DNA from: an uncultured Bacillota bacterium
Lineage (GTDB): Bacteria > Bacillota > Clostridia > Lachnospirales > Lachnospiraceae
Direction: 5' to 3'
DNA length: 10,023 bases
Assembly: GCA_905200905.1 (NCBI GenBank)
Contig: CAJKMA010000082.1
Coordinates: 1-10,023, forward strand
Position numbers and translations under genes: made by a program
The notes under the pieces: model-generated
What the model was told of the DNA's origin: nothing
Databases searched by the model: none
The model's input: the letters and a program-made list of their open reading frames with translations, nothing else
Shown here: piece after piece, positions 1 to 7,423 of the stretch
How the letters are laid out: each line of letters begins with the position of its first letter
Position numbering within the stretch: position 1 is the stretch's first letter

Positions 1-117
1 AAGTAATAAATCTTTTGTACTTTGTGGCCATCTTCAAAATTGATTTCTCGTCTCAAACTTTGAAATGGATGTGAGAGTAATGTTTTCTTTGTAAAAGGTG
101 TTTTGTTTTTTGTTAAG
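1..117 (-). other. Leader of a leftward gene, possibly with the first codons of a partial CDS
   Basis: This stretch lies downstream of the leftward promoter at 121-149, so it should be transcribed on the minus strand into a gene that continues past the left edge. One minus frame is open across it. From a TTG at 54-56 it reads LRREINFEDGHKVQKIYY and runs off the edge, which looks protein-like. A different frame has an ATG at 29-31 (MATKYKRFIT). Neither candidate start has a Shine-Dalgarno sequence, unlike every other gene here, so the true start may lie outside the window and this may be only a 5' leader. I do not recognise a product or a riboswitch fold. Confidence 0.3.
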
Positions 118-120
118 ATT

Positions 121-149
121 ATAATACTACACCCCCTTTAATTTGTCAA
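121..149 (-). promoter_or_regulatory. Sigma-A promoter firing toward the left edge
   Basis: On the minus strand a perfect -35 TTGACA (144-149) is followed by a 17-base spacer and TATTAT (121-126). The overlapping TATAAT at 118-123 would leave a 20-base spacer and is less likely. The spacer contains a GGGGG run. The predicted start site is near 114, leaving a leader of at least about 110 bases before the window ends. The driven gene is not visible. Confidence 0.7.
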
Positions 150-302
150 TATATTTTTTAAAAAAGTTATATTTTTTTATTATATTGGATTATCATTTGT
201 TTACACTGTGAATTATATGTATTTTTATATAATTTTCCGACAATTATATTTTTTCTATTTTTTAAGTAATCTTAATATAATAGAATGTGCTATTTAAAAG
301 TA
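150..302. other. AT-rich intergenic stretch, no gene seen
   Basis: This is very AT-rich sequence between the leftward promoter and the end of the hydratase transcript. It has no open frame with a ribosome binding site on either strand. It contains a small 7-bp inverted repeat (ATTATAT/ATATAAT at about 212-232) that is probably chance at this base composition. Confidence 0.5.
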
Positions 303-346
303 AGACTGCCGCATTCAATATTCCTCATTGTAATTTTATGCGACAG
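303..346 (-). terminator. Possible weak terminator after the hydratase gene
   Basis: On the minus strand CTGTCGCAT (338-346) can pair with ATGCGGCAG (306-314), giving 9 pairs including one U-G. The loop is 23 bases. The tail that follows is only moderately T-rich (TCTTACTTTT). It lies about 20 bases beyond the hydratase stop codon, the expected place, but the long loop and interrupted T tract make it a weaker candidate than the other terminators in this window. Confidence 0.4.
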
Positions 347-363
347 CCGCTTCTACCAAGCTT

Positions 364-2658
364 CTATCTTCCTGCTCGATAATAATTAATCAGACATCCA
401 TCCAAAAGAATCTGTCTCTCATCTGCAGTCATATCTCCCAAATTTAAGGTAAATTCTTTCAGCCTATCTCCCACCACATAAGCTTTCACTTCTCTGCCGT
501 TAGCTTCAATAATTCTCTTAATTCCTGGAATGAACAAATAATCTCCATTTGTAAATGGCAGTTCTCCGTCTGGAATCAGGAATGGCAGCATTCCCCAGTT
601 CATCAAATTGGATCGATATCTCTTAGTAGCATATTCATTGGCAATATTCGCCCAACCGCCTAAAACCTTTTGGCAGGAAGCAGCCTGCTCTCTCGCTGAA
701 CCATCCCCTGGTTTCACTGCAAAAATAGTACTTCCAATTCCTGTGTTTTCATTATTTACATCTGGATAAACAACTTTCACCTGTTCAAGGGCTTTTCCCA
801 CTTCTAATACAACTTCGCCTGGACATTTTCCTTCTTCTCTGGCTTTTTCCGCTTCCTGTACCTCTTTTGCTTTTCCTACATAGGCAGGGTCTTTTCTAGA
901 CAAGGCAAACTCTGCCAGCCTCAATGGATTGGAGCGGAAAGAAGATGTTTCACCAGAAGGAATCAGCTCGTCTGTAGTAGTAACCGGATCGTGGATTTCT
1001 GATACTACTTTCAGGAGGAGATTTTGTGTAAGTGCCGGCATTTGAGGCCAGTCTTTAATATTAGGACCAAACTGCACCTCCACACTTTCATCTGCCACAC
1101 CTTTACTATCAAATACACGGTTTGCATAAATAGTACTATCAAAATAATATTGAGGTTTTCTATATTCACCTGCATACTCTGTCGCTGGTGTGAGGAAACC
1201 TTTATTTGCTGCTGTAGCTGCAATGGAACGGGCATCCATAAGCGCTACAGAAGAAATCTGTCCTTCCTGAATCTTAGAACCTTCACGATTAGGGAAGTTT
1301 CTGGTAGAATGACGAATGCTCAAGGCATTGTTGGCAGGTGTATCACCTGCTCCAAAACAAGGACCACAGAAAGCTGTTTTTACCACTGCTCCTGTCTGAA
1401 TCAAATCAGCCAGAACTCCATTCTTAGCCAGTTCCATATAAATCGGCGTACTAGCTGGATAAACGCTCAATGTAAATGCATCCGAACCTATGCTTGCCCC
1501 CTTTAAAATATCTGCTGCATCACAGATATTTTCAAAGCCACCTCCTGCACAGCCTGCAATAATGCCCTGTTCTACATAGAGTTTTCCATCTTTTACCTTA
1601 TCCTTCAGAGTATATGGTATCTTTCCATCCAGGCTAATCCGGGCTTTTTTCTCTACATCATCCAGAATATCCATAAGATTTTCGTTCAGCTCTTCAATTG
1701 TATACGTATTACTGGGATGGAATGGCATGGCAATCATAGGTCGAATAAGGCTCAAATCCACATATACCAGACCATCATAATAGGTCACTGCCCCTGGCTG
1801 AAGTTCTTTATACCCTTCACTTCTTCCATGAATATCATAAAAATCTTTAATGATAGAATCTGTTTCCCAAATAGAAGAAAGGCAGGTGGTTTCTGTGGTC
1901 ATAACATCCACTCCGATTCTGAAATCTGCACTGAGATTTTCTACGCCTGGTCCCACAAATTCCATCACTTTATTTTTCACATAACCATTAGCAAACACAG
2001 CTCCAATAATCGCTAATGCCACATCCTGAGGGCCTACACCTGGAATCGGTTTTCCTGTTAAATAAACCCCTACCACTTCTGGCCGTTTTATATCATAAGT
2101 CCTTCCCAAAAGCTGTTTCACAAGCTCAGGTCCACCCTCTCCAACGGCCATAGTTCCCAGAGCACCATAACGGGTGTGACTATCAGATCCCAGAATCATC
2201 TTTCCCCCTTCTGCCAGCATTTCCCTGGCAAACTGGTGGATAACTGCCTGATGCGGAGGTACATAAATACCGCCATAACGTTTCGCACAAGTAAGTCCGA
2301 ACATATGATCATCCTCATTAATGGTTCCTCCTACTGCACACAAAGAATTGTGACAATTCGTAAGCACATAAGGAATCGGAAATTTCTCCAGCCCCGATGC
2401 TCTAGCAGTCTGTATAATACCTACAAATGTAATATCATGAGAAGTTAATTTATCAAATTTAATTTTCAAATCATCCATATTGCCTGAAGTATTATGTTCC
2501 GTAAGAATAGAATAAGCAATGGTATTCTTCATCGCTTCCTCTTTATCTGGAGCTTTCTCTCCTGTCAAAGAGCAAATCCAGGCTGCGGCCTCAGGACCAT
2601 CTTCTATAAGCTCCGTACCATTTATCAACCACGCCCCATTTTTATATAAACTTATCAT
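364..2658 (-). CDS. Aconitase-superfamily hydratase, YbhJ-like, function uncharacterised
   Basis: This 764-residue cytoplasmic protein is of the aconitase/isopropylmalate dehydratase superfamily, which uses a [4Fe-4S] cluster to move water on hydroxy-acids. Visible marks are GSDSHTRYG (157-165), candidate cluster cysteines Cys370 (IAGCAGGG) and Cys431/Cys434 (CGPC), the substrate-arginine region STRNFPNREG (451-460), and a C-terminal swivel domain with SSFRSNP (572-578) and YRSNLMNWGMLPF (681-693). The last two match the catalytic-serine and RSNL..GILP motifs of aconitases. It diverges from AcnA/AcnB and from LeuC; the length and overall pattern resemble E. coli YbhJ, whose substrate is unknown to me. 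The ATG start has TGGAGG 6 bases upstream. It has its own promoter (2695-2723) and a palindromic operator candidate, downstream of a CdaR-type regulator. A true aconitase role is possible but unproven; superfamily membership is near certain. Confidence 0.93.
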   Translation of the reverse strand: MISLYKNGAWLINGTELIEDGPEAAAWICSLTGEKAPDKEEAMKNTIAYSILTEHNTSGNMDDLKIKFDKLTSHDITFVGIIQTARASGLEKFPIPYVLTNCHNSLCAVGGTINEDDHMFGLTCAKRYGGIYVPPHQAVIHQFAREMLAEGGKMILGSDSHTRYGALGTMAVGEGGPELVKQLLGRTYDIKRPEVVGVYLTGKPIPGVGPQDVALAIIGAVFANGYVKNKVMEFVGPGVENLSADFRIGVDVMTTETTCLSSIWETDSIIKDFYDIHGRSEGYKELQPGAVTYYDGLVYVDLSLIRPMIAMPFHPSNTYTIEELNENLMDILDDVEKKARISLDGKIPYTLKDKVKDGKLYVEQGIIAGCAGGGFENICDAADILKGASIGSDAFTLSVYPASTPIYMELAKNGVLADLIQTGAVVKTAFCGPCFGAGDTPANNALSIRHSTRNFPNREGSKIQEGQISSVALMDARSIAATAANKGFLTPATEYAGEYRKPQYYFDSTIYANRVFDSKGVADESVEVQFGPNIKDWPQMPALTQNLLLKVVSEIHDPVTTTDELIPSGETSSFRSNPLRLAEFALSRKDPAYVGKAKEVQEAEKAREEGKCPGEVVLEVGKALEQVKVVYPDVNNENTGIGSTIFAVKPGDGSAREQAASCQKVLGGWANIANEYATKRYRSNLMNWGMLPFLIPDGELPFTNGDYLFIPGIKRIIEANGREVKAYVVGDRLKEFTLNLGDMTADERQILLDGCLINYYRAGR

Positions 2659-2694
2659 ATTACGCCTCCATTTCTCTTTTTTGCTATGGTTTCT

Positions 2695-2723
2695 ATTATA
2701 GATTTTATCATGGTAAAATGCAA
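2695..2723 (-). promoter_or_regulatory. Sigma-A promoter of the hydratase gene
   Basis: On the minus strand TTGCAT (2718-2723), a 17-base spacer and a perfect TATAAT (2695-2700) precede the hydratase gene. The predicted start site is near 2688, giving a leader of about 30 bases with the GGAGG site at 2665-2669. A perfect palindrome at 2742-2759 lies about 18 bases upstream of the -35 box. Confidence 0.75.
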
Positions 2724-2741
2724 GTATTTTAATGCATTGAA

Positions 2742-2759
2742 TTGATTGTATACAATCAA
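2742..2759. promoter_or_regulatory. Perfect 18-bp palindrome, candidate operator for the hydratase gene
   Basis: TTGATTGTATACAATCAA is its own reverse complement over all 18 bases. It is centred about 62 bases upstream of the predicted hydratase start site, between the CdaR-gene terminator and the hydratase -35 box. The core TTGTATACAA resembles operators of FadR-type (FCD) GntR regulators. That is a family-level comparison from memory; no GntR gene is in the window. The position suits an activator or an upstream repressor site. A second small palindrome, AATGCATT, lies at 2731-2738. Confidence 0.6.
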
Positions 2760-2761
2760 AA

Positions 2762-2824
2762 CATAAAAATAAGGAACTGTCACATCAAGCAATATTTTTC
2801 ATATCTGCTTAACGCAACAGTCCT
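2762..2824 (-). terminator. Rho-independent terminator of the CdaR-type regulator gene
   Basis: On the minus strand the RNA from 2824 to 2806 pairs with 2791 to 2772. The lower stem is AGGACTGT against ACAGTTCCT with one bulged base. Above it are 11 further pairs (four of them G-U), closed by a 14-base loop. The tail TTATTTTTATG follows. The hairpin begins 8 bases past the regulator stop codon and separates it from the hydratase transcription unit. Confidence 0.65.
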
Positions 2825-2831
2825 CTGTTTC

Positions 2832-3917
2832 TTAATCTTGTTTTCTCATAAATTCCATATAGCTAGAAACCATAAGCGCAATCTTAAAGGTCAATGCATC
2901 ATCAAATACACGGATATCCAGACCTGTGCTCTTCTGTATTTTCTCCAGTCTATACACTAAAGTATTCCTATGAAGGAACAACTGTCTAGATGTTTCAGAG
3001 ATATTCAGGTTATTGTCAAAGAATTTGTTAATGGTATTTAAGGTTTCATCATCCAATGACTCTGGCAGCTTTCCGCCAAATACTTCTTTCATGAACATTT
3101 CGCAAAGAGGCATAGGAAGCTGATAAATCAGACGTCCAATTCCCAGATTATTGTATCCTACAATACTCTTCTCCACATAGAAAATTTTTCCTACATCAAG
3201 AGCCATCTTCGCTTCCTTATAAGAGCGTGATACATCCTTAATTTCATTAATGATATTTCCATAGGAAACACGCACCTGGGACATTGCCTCGGCGTTTAAC
3301 ATATCCACAATCATCTTGGCAATTCCTTCAATTTCTTCATAGCCATCATTTTCTTCCAGACTGCGAACAATAATAATGTTTTTTTCATCAATGGCTGTAA
3401 TAAAATCATTATTCCTGGAAATAAACAGGTTCTTGAGAATTTCCATGGAATCCTGGTCTTTTTCATTTTTTGTTTCAATTAAAAGCACAACACGTTTTGC
3501 TTCTACTGCAATATGAAGTTTTTTGGCCCTGTTATAAACATCTACCAATAGCAAATTGTCCAGAATCAGGTTCTGAATAAAGTTGGATTTATCAAAACGT
3601 TCCTTATAAGCAACAATCAGGTTTTGAATCTGTGCCACTGCTACGCGACCAATCATGTAGGCATCCTCGTTGCTTCCTCTTGCCACCAACACATATTCCA
3701 CTGCCTGGTTATCATAAATTTTAAAGAAATGATATCCCTTAATCACCTGGCTGTCTGCCATGGACTCTGCAAAAGCTCTGATATCGCCAAAATCTTCATT
3801 TTCCACAGCAAAGGTGGTAGAATTCACCTTTCCGTCTATATCCATAACACAAAGGTCGATTCTAGTAATGGCTCTTAATTCGTCTAATGTTTTTTGTATT
3901 ACCTGGCTTGAAATCAT
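2832..3917 (-). CDS. CdaR/PucR-family transcriptional regulator
   Basis: This 361-residue cytoplasmic DNA-binding regulator ends in a PucR/CdaR-type helix-turn-helix. Residues 295-350 hold TINKFFDNNLNISETSRQLF, then LHRNTLVYRLEKIQKSTGLD, then the closing DDALTFKIAL helix typical of this domain. The middle (about 110-245) resembles the GGDEF-like domain of the family, with VSYGNIINEIKDVSRSYKEAKMAL at its end. The N-terminal part (1-105), starting SSQVIQKTLDELRAITRIDLCVMD, resembles the CdaR ligand-sensing region. E. coli CdaR senses sugar diacids; the ligand here is not known. The ATG start is preceded by AAAGGAG 10 bases upstream. It has its own promoter and terminator and lies just upstream of the aconitase-like hydratase on the same strand, which makes that gene its most likely target by inference. 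Confidence 0.9.
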   Translation of the reverse strand: MISSQVIQKTLDELRAITRIDLCVMDIDGKVNSTTFAVENEDFGDIRAFAESMADSQVIKGYHFFKIYDNQAVEYVLVARGSNEDAYMIGRVAVAQIQNLIVAYKERFDKSNFIQNLILDNLLLVDVYNRAKKLHIAVEAKRVVLLIETKNEKDQDSMEILKNLFISRNNDFITAIDEKNIIIVRSLEENDGYEEIEGIAKMIVDMLNAEAMSQVRVSYGNIINEIKDVSRSYKEAKMALDVGKIFYVEKSIVGYNNLGIGRLIYQLPMPLCEMFMKEVFGGKLPESLDDETLNTINKFFDNNLNISETSRQLFLHRNTLVYRLEKIQKSTGLDIRVFDDALTFKIALMVSSYMEFMRKQD

Positions 3918-3962
3918 AGTTTCTTCTCTCCTTTGGGCGCTATCCCGAGATTTTCTAGGTTA

Positions 3963-3991
3963 ATAATACCTTATTTTTGAAAAGTTGGCAA
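3963..3991 (-). promoter_or_regulatory. Sigma-A promoter of the CdaR-type regulator gene
   Basis: On the minus strand TTGCCA (3986-3991), a 17-base spacer and TATTAT (3963-3968) precede the regulator gene. The predicted start site is near 3956, giving a leader of about 39 bases with AAAGGAG at 3928-3934. The -35 box is embedded in the small palindrome GTTGCCAAC (3984-3992), which could be an operator but is too short to judge. Confidence 0.7.
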
Positions 3992-4057
3992 CCTACCTGT
4001 TTGGAATTATCGAAATTTTTAGAAAAGCAACAAGAATATTTAAAGAATTCAATCTCT

Positions 4058-4112
4058 AAAAGAACATTCTCACAAAGCTTTTTTCTTAGACGCTCTGTGA
4101 GAATGTTCTTTT
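4058..4112 (-). terminator. Terminator of the beta-glucoside operon, probably bidirectional
   Basis: A perfect 17-bp inverted repeat pairs AAAAGAACATTCTCACA (4058-4074) with TGTGAGAATGTTCTTTT (4096-4112) around a 21-base loop. It lies about 90 bases after the beta-glucosidase stop codon. On the minus strand the T tract is TTCTTTT; on the plus strand it is a cleaner run of six Ts. It could therefore stop transcription both ways, although no plus-strand gene is visible. Confidence 0.75.
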
Positions 4113-4202
4113 TTGTCAAAGGATTTTCTTAGATATGCAGTCTGTGGTTTTCATTCATAAAGTTCATATCAATTGCATTATAAGGTACTGGTGGAAGACT
4201 TT

Positions 4203-5564
4203 TTATAAGAATTCTCCATTTTCCTTTATTACCTTTTGATACCAGTAGCCGGAATCTTTTATGATTCTTTCCTGTGTCCTGTAATCCACATAAATCATTC
4301 CAAACCGGTCTGCATATCCACTGTGCCACTCAAAATTATCCATGAGGGACCAGTGGAAGTAGCCCCTGATGTCTACGCCATTTTCAGAGGCACGTTTCAG
4401 TTGTCTTAAATAACCCTCTAAAAAGTCAATGCGGTTCTGGTCATGGACTTTTCCGTCTGAAGATACTGTGTCATGGCAGGAAAGTCCGTTTTCTGTAATA
4501 TAGATAGGGCTTTGATATCTCTCATACAGGAAATAAGGTCCCCAGTATAAGCACTCTGGAGTGACCGGCCATCCCAAGGCTGTTTTAGGAAATCCGTCAT
4601 ACCGCTTTACAACTTCCGGTTTTCCATCCTTTCCCATACGAATCCGGTTCCCGTTGTAAATATTTTGCCCATAGAAATCAATAGGCTGCGAAATAAGCTT
4701 CATATCTTCTGGTGTCATGGTTGGAAGGTAATCCTTATATAATTTCAAACCATCTTCTGGATATTCACCTCTAAAAATCGGGTCGCTCCACCAGGTCACA
4801 TTCCAAGTCCAATTCTGCAAATCCGGATTTACCTGCATCAAGTGCATACGTGCTGCTTCGATATCTTCCGGCCGTTCACTATCTGGATAACTCATAGAAC
4901 CAGTAGGTGCAATTCCGATTAAAATGTCCCTTTTCGCTGCCTCACGCATTTTCTTCACCGCCATACCATGTGCCATGAGTACATGATGTGCCATTAAAAA
5001 CGTATCTCTTACAGGGACTTTTAACCCAGGAGCATGTACCCCTGTCATATAGCCAAGTCCGATAAAACACTGGGGCTCATTTACAGTAAAAAAGTGGGTC
5101 ACTTTATCAGAAAATTCTTTTGCAATAAAAGCCGCATAGTCTGAAAACCACTCCACAATCTCCCTGTTCATCCATCCGCCTTTTTTATAAAGCTCATAAG
5201 GAAGCTCCCAATGATACAGGGTAATATATGGCTCTATATTAGCTGCACATAACTCATCTACCAGCTCATGATAAAATTTCAATCCTTTTTCATTCACTGT
5301 GCCTGTCCCATTTGGAAAAACTCTGGACCAGTTAATGGAAAAACGGTATCCCTGAACTCCCATTTTTTTCATCAACGCCACATCTTCCCGAAATCTGTGA
5401 TAATGGTCACAAGCCATGTCTCCAGAATGTCCCTCAAAAACCTTTCCCTCTTCTTTGCAAAATACATCCCAGATATCCCAGCCTTTTCCATCTTGAAAAG
5501 CTGCTCCCTCTATTTGGTATGCAGAGGTTGCCTGCCCCCATACAAAATCATCTCTAAAGCTCAT
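4203..5564 (-). CDS. GH1 family beta-glucosidase
   Basis: This 453-residue cytoplasmic glycoside hydrolase family 1 enzyme, with no signal peptide, has the full length of the family. The N-terminal signature is FVWGQATSAYQIEGA with glycone-binding Gln17. His118-Trp119 follow in YHWELP. The acid/base Glu163 is in FTVNEP, the nucleophile Glu358 is in YITENGL, and the C-terminal binding motif is HWSLMDNFEW with Trp405, Glu412 and Trp413. Glu412-Trp413 is the pattern of enzymes acting on unphosphorylated beta-glucosides; 6-phospho-beta-glucosidases carry a Ser/Lys/Tyr phosphate-binding set there instead. This fits import by the operon's ABC transporter, not a PTS. The start ATG overlaps the stop of the upstream LacI gene by 4 bases (ATGA), suggesting translational coupling. 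It is the last gene of the operon. The exact substrate (cellobiose, plant aryl-glucoside or other) cannot be read from sequence. Confidence 0.96.
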   Translation of the reverse strand: MSFRDDFVWGQATSAYQIEGAAFQDGKGWDIWDVFCKEEGKVFEGHSGDMACDHYHRFREDVALMKKMGVQGYRFSINWSRVFPNGTGTVNEKGLKFYHELVDELCAANIEPYITLYHWELPYELYKKGGWMNREIVEWFSDYAAFIAKEFSDKVTHFFTVNEPQCFIGLGYMTGVHAPGLKVPVRDTFLMAHHVLMAHGMAVKKMREAAKRDILIGIAPTGSMSYPDSERPEDIEAARMHLMQVNPDLQNWTWNVTWWSDPIFRGEYPEDGLKLYKDYLPTMTPEDMKLISQPIDFYGQNIYNGNRIRMGKDGKPEVVKRYDGFPKTALGWPVTPECLYWGPYFLYERYQSPIYITENGLSCHDTVSSDGKVHDQNRIDFLEGYLRQLKRASENGVDIRGYFHWSLMDNFEWHSGYADRFGMIYVDYRTQERIIKDSGYWYQKVIKENGEFL

Positions 5565-6565
5565 AGTTCTGTTCCTTTCCAGTTGGTACTACTTTCTCTC
5601 AATATCAGCTCTGTATCAATCAAATACCGCTTTTTATGTGGTTTCTTTCCACTCACCAGGTCCAATAAAAGTTCTGCCGCCACTTTTCCCAGCAGTTCTT
5701 TATTCTGCCTTACTGTGGTCAATGCCGGTTTAAAAACTCTGGCATATTCAATGTCATCAAACCCTACAAAAGAAATATCCCGAGGCACCTGATATCCAGC
5801 TTTCACAGCATAATCAATGGCACCCATACACAGATAATCCCCTGTAGCCAGAACTGCTGTAGGCTGTACTTGTTCTAAAAGTTTCTTCATAATCTCATGA
5901 CCTTCTTCATAAGAATAATAGGTACAGTTTTTTACATACTTTTTTGAAAACCGAATCCCATTCTCACTGAGACATTCCCTGTATTCTTTAAACCTCTCTA
6001 TTCCTGGCTTTTGATTTAATTCTCCCGTAATCATAGCGATTTTCTTGTGACCAAGCCGTATGAGATATTCCATTGCTTTTCGTATTCCCTGTGCATTATT
6101 ACTTAACACAGAATATTCATTGACAAAAACTTCATTTAGCGAAACAATAGGAAACTTTTGAAACAACTGACGATACGTAATATGAAAATCCTGGTTTGTT
6201 GAAATTAATAAAATTCCGTTTACCTGTCTTTTCACGCAAAGCTCTTCTAAATCTTCTGGGGGATTTCTCCTGATAAACAGAAGATCATACCCCATCTCGC
6301 ACAGTGTATCCCTTACGCTATTTAGCACTTCGGAAAAGAACGGATTTTGCAGTCCTCTCCAGTCATCGTAAATAACTGCAATCACCCCTTCCCGCACAGA
6401 TGTCTCATGAAAAAAACGATATTTTGATATGTAACCCGTCTGTTTCGCTGCTTCCATAATCTTATTTCTGGCTTCTTCCCCTACGTCACTATAACCCCGG
6501 AATACTTTTGAAACCGTAGACGGGGAATATCCTGTTAATTTCGCAATATCATATATGGTTGCCAT
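5561..6565 (-). CDS. LacI-family transcriptional regulator
   Basis: This 334-residue regulator probably represses the operon it sits in until the imported sugar or a product binds. The N-terminal helix-turn-helix is MATIYDIAKLTGYSPSTVSKVFRG (1-24). The sugar-binding region follows, with PFFSEVLNSV (75-84), GHKKIAMITG (172-181) and the family-typical VGFDDIEYARVFKPALTTVRQ (267-287), and the protein ends in ILRESS (321-326). The hinge is odd: where most members have YxPNxxARxL, this one reads YISKYRFFHE (45-54), so the minor-groove Leu position appears to be Glu or Phe. The ATG start has AAGGAG 11 bases upstream. It lies 23 bases after the second permease gene and overlaps GH1 by 4 bases, so it is co-transcribed and likely autoregulated. 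The candidate operator is the inverted repeat over the operon's -10 box. Confidence 0.95.
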   Translation of the reverse strand: MATIYDIAKLTGYSPSTVSKVFRGYSDVGEEARNKIMEAAKQTGYISKYRFFHETSVREGVIAVIYDDWRGLQNPFFSEVLNSVRDTLCEMGYDLLFIRRNPPEDLEELCVKRQVNGILLISTNQDFHITYRQLFQKFPIVSLNEVFVNEYSVLSNNAQGIRKAMEYLIRLGHKKIAMITGELNQKPGIERFKEYRECLSENGIRFSKKYVKNCTYYSYEEGHEIMKKLLEQVQPTAVLATGDYLCMGAIDYAVKAGYQVPRDISFVGFDDIEYARVFKPALTTVRQNKELLGKVAAELLLDLVSGKKPHKKRYLIDTELILRESSTNWKGTEL

Positions 6566-6588
6566 GAAGTTTTCATCTCCTTAATCCA

Positions 6589-7419
6589 TTATCCTTTTAC
6601 TCCTCCTGCTGTTACACCACTTACAATCTGTTTGGAGAACATGAAAAATACAAGAATTACAGGAAACAAGGATAAAGAAATACCCAAATAAATTGCACCG
6701 TAATCTGTTTTATAAATATCTGATTTTAACAGTTGCACTAACATTGGCAGTGTGTATTTTTCCTGCTCTGTTAAAATAATGTAAGGCATCATAAAGTTGT
6801 TCCATGTACCCACAAATGTCATAATTCCTGTAGTTGCCAAAGCAGGTTTCATAAGTGGAAACATAATTCTGTTAAAAATATAAAACTCCTTTGCCCCATC
6901 AATCCTTGCAGCTTCCAAAAGGCTTGGAGAAAATACACTATCCAGATACTGTTTAATAAAAAACACGGTTGCAGGTGCTGCAATTGTAGGAATAATCAAT
7001 GGAATATAGGTATTTACAAATCCCAGCATCACCATGTATTTGTAAAAACCGATAAAACTGAGCTGAGCCGGAATCATAATCAACAGCAGAATAAGGTTAT
7101 AAACTTTGTCTTTATGCTTAAAATTATAGGCTTTAATTCCATAGGCTGTCAACGCAGAAAAATATACACCCAGCATGGTAGATGCCCCTGCAATAAACGC
7201 AGAATTCAGGAAGCCTCCTGCTAAATTAAATCCTTTTTCAATAAGTCCTTTGTAATTTTCAATGAAATGTCCCCCTGGCAGCAAACTCACTCCCTGTAGA
7301 ATCTGATTTGTTGAACGGGTTGCATTTACAAAAGCCAGCCAGATTGGTATCAATGTAATGACTGTAATGATTCCAGTGATCACATACAGCATTGTTTTGG
7401 AAAGTTTCCATTTTGTCAT
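6589..7419 (-). CDS. Sugar ABC transporter permease, MalG/AraQ type (CUT1)
   Basis: This 276-residue inner-membrane permease is one half of the channel of a carbohydrate-uptake ABC importer. There are about six hydrophobic segments; the first is at residues 10-30 and the last at 243-261. The EAA loop that contacts the ATPase is LEAARIDGAKEFYIFNRIMF (168-187), followed by PLMKP. The C-terminus SKQIVSGVTAGGVKG is the typical MalG-type ending. Length is normal for the family. The ATG lies 4 bases after the stop of the first permease gene, and its ribosome site (GAGGGG, 7427-7432) is inside the end of that gene. No ATPase gene accompanies the two permeases. Confidence 0.95.
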   Translation of the reverse strand: MTKWKLSKTMLYVITGIITVITLIPIWLAFVNATRSTNQILQGVSLLPGGHFIENYKGLIEKGFNLAGGFLNSAFIAGASTMLGVYFSALTAYGIKAYNFKHKDKVYNLILLLIMIPAQLSFIGFYKYMVMLGFVNTYIPLIIPTIAAPATVFFIKQYLDSVFSPSLLEAARIDGAKEFYIFNRIMFPLMKPALATTGIMTFVGTWNNFMMPYIILTEQEKYTLPMLVQLLKSDIYKTDYGAIYLGISLSLFPVILVFFMFSKQIVSGVTAGGVKG

Positions 7420-7423
7420 GTCC

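Noticed and set aside
199..232. Possible plus-strand promoter (TTTACA with an AT-rich -10)
   Set aside because: The -10 match is poor, the region is almost entirely A/T so chance matches are common, and no plus-strand gene lies downstream.
219..235. TATTTTTATATAATTT shared with 9757-9772
   Set aside because: A 16-base match made only of A and T is expected by chance in two AT-rich intergenic regions. There are no flanking similarities.
1024..1506. Plus-strand open frame of 160 codons
   Set aside because: It lies antisense inside the hydratase gene, is rich in Cys/His/Ile in no recognisable pattern, and has no promoter or ribosome site. It is a shadow of the real gene.
4058..4112. Inverted repeat considered as an insertion-sequence end or miniature transposon
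   Set aside because: The 17-base arms, short loop and position after the last operon gene fit a terminator. There are no target-site duplications or second copies in the window.
4129..4329. Minus-strand 66-codon frame overlapping the end of the GH1 gene
   Set aside because: It is a different frame of the GH1 C-terminal coding region plus its 3' tail, with no ribosome site and no recognisable protein features.
5268..5792. Plus-strand open frame of 174 codons across the GH1/LacI junction
   Set aside because: It is antisense to the ends of two well-supported genes, has low-complexity Ser/Leu-rich composition, and lacks domain signatures or a ribosome binding site.
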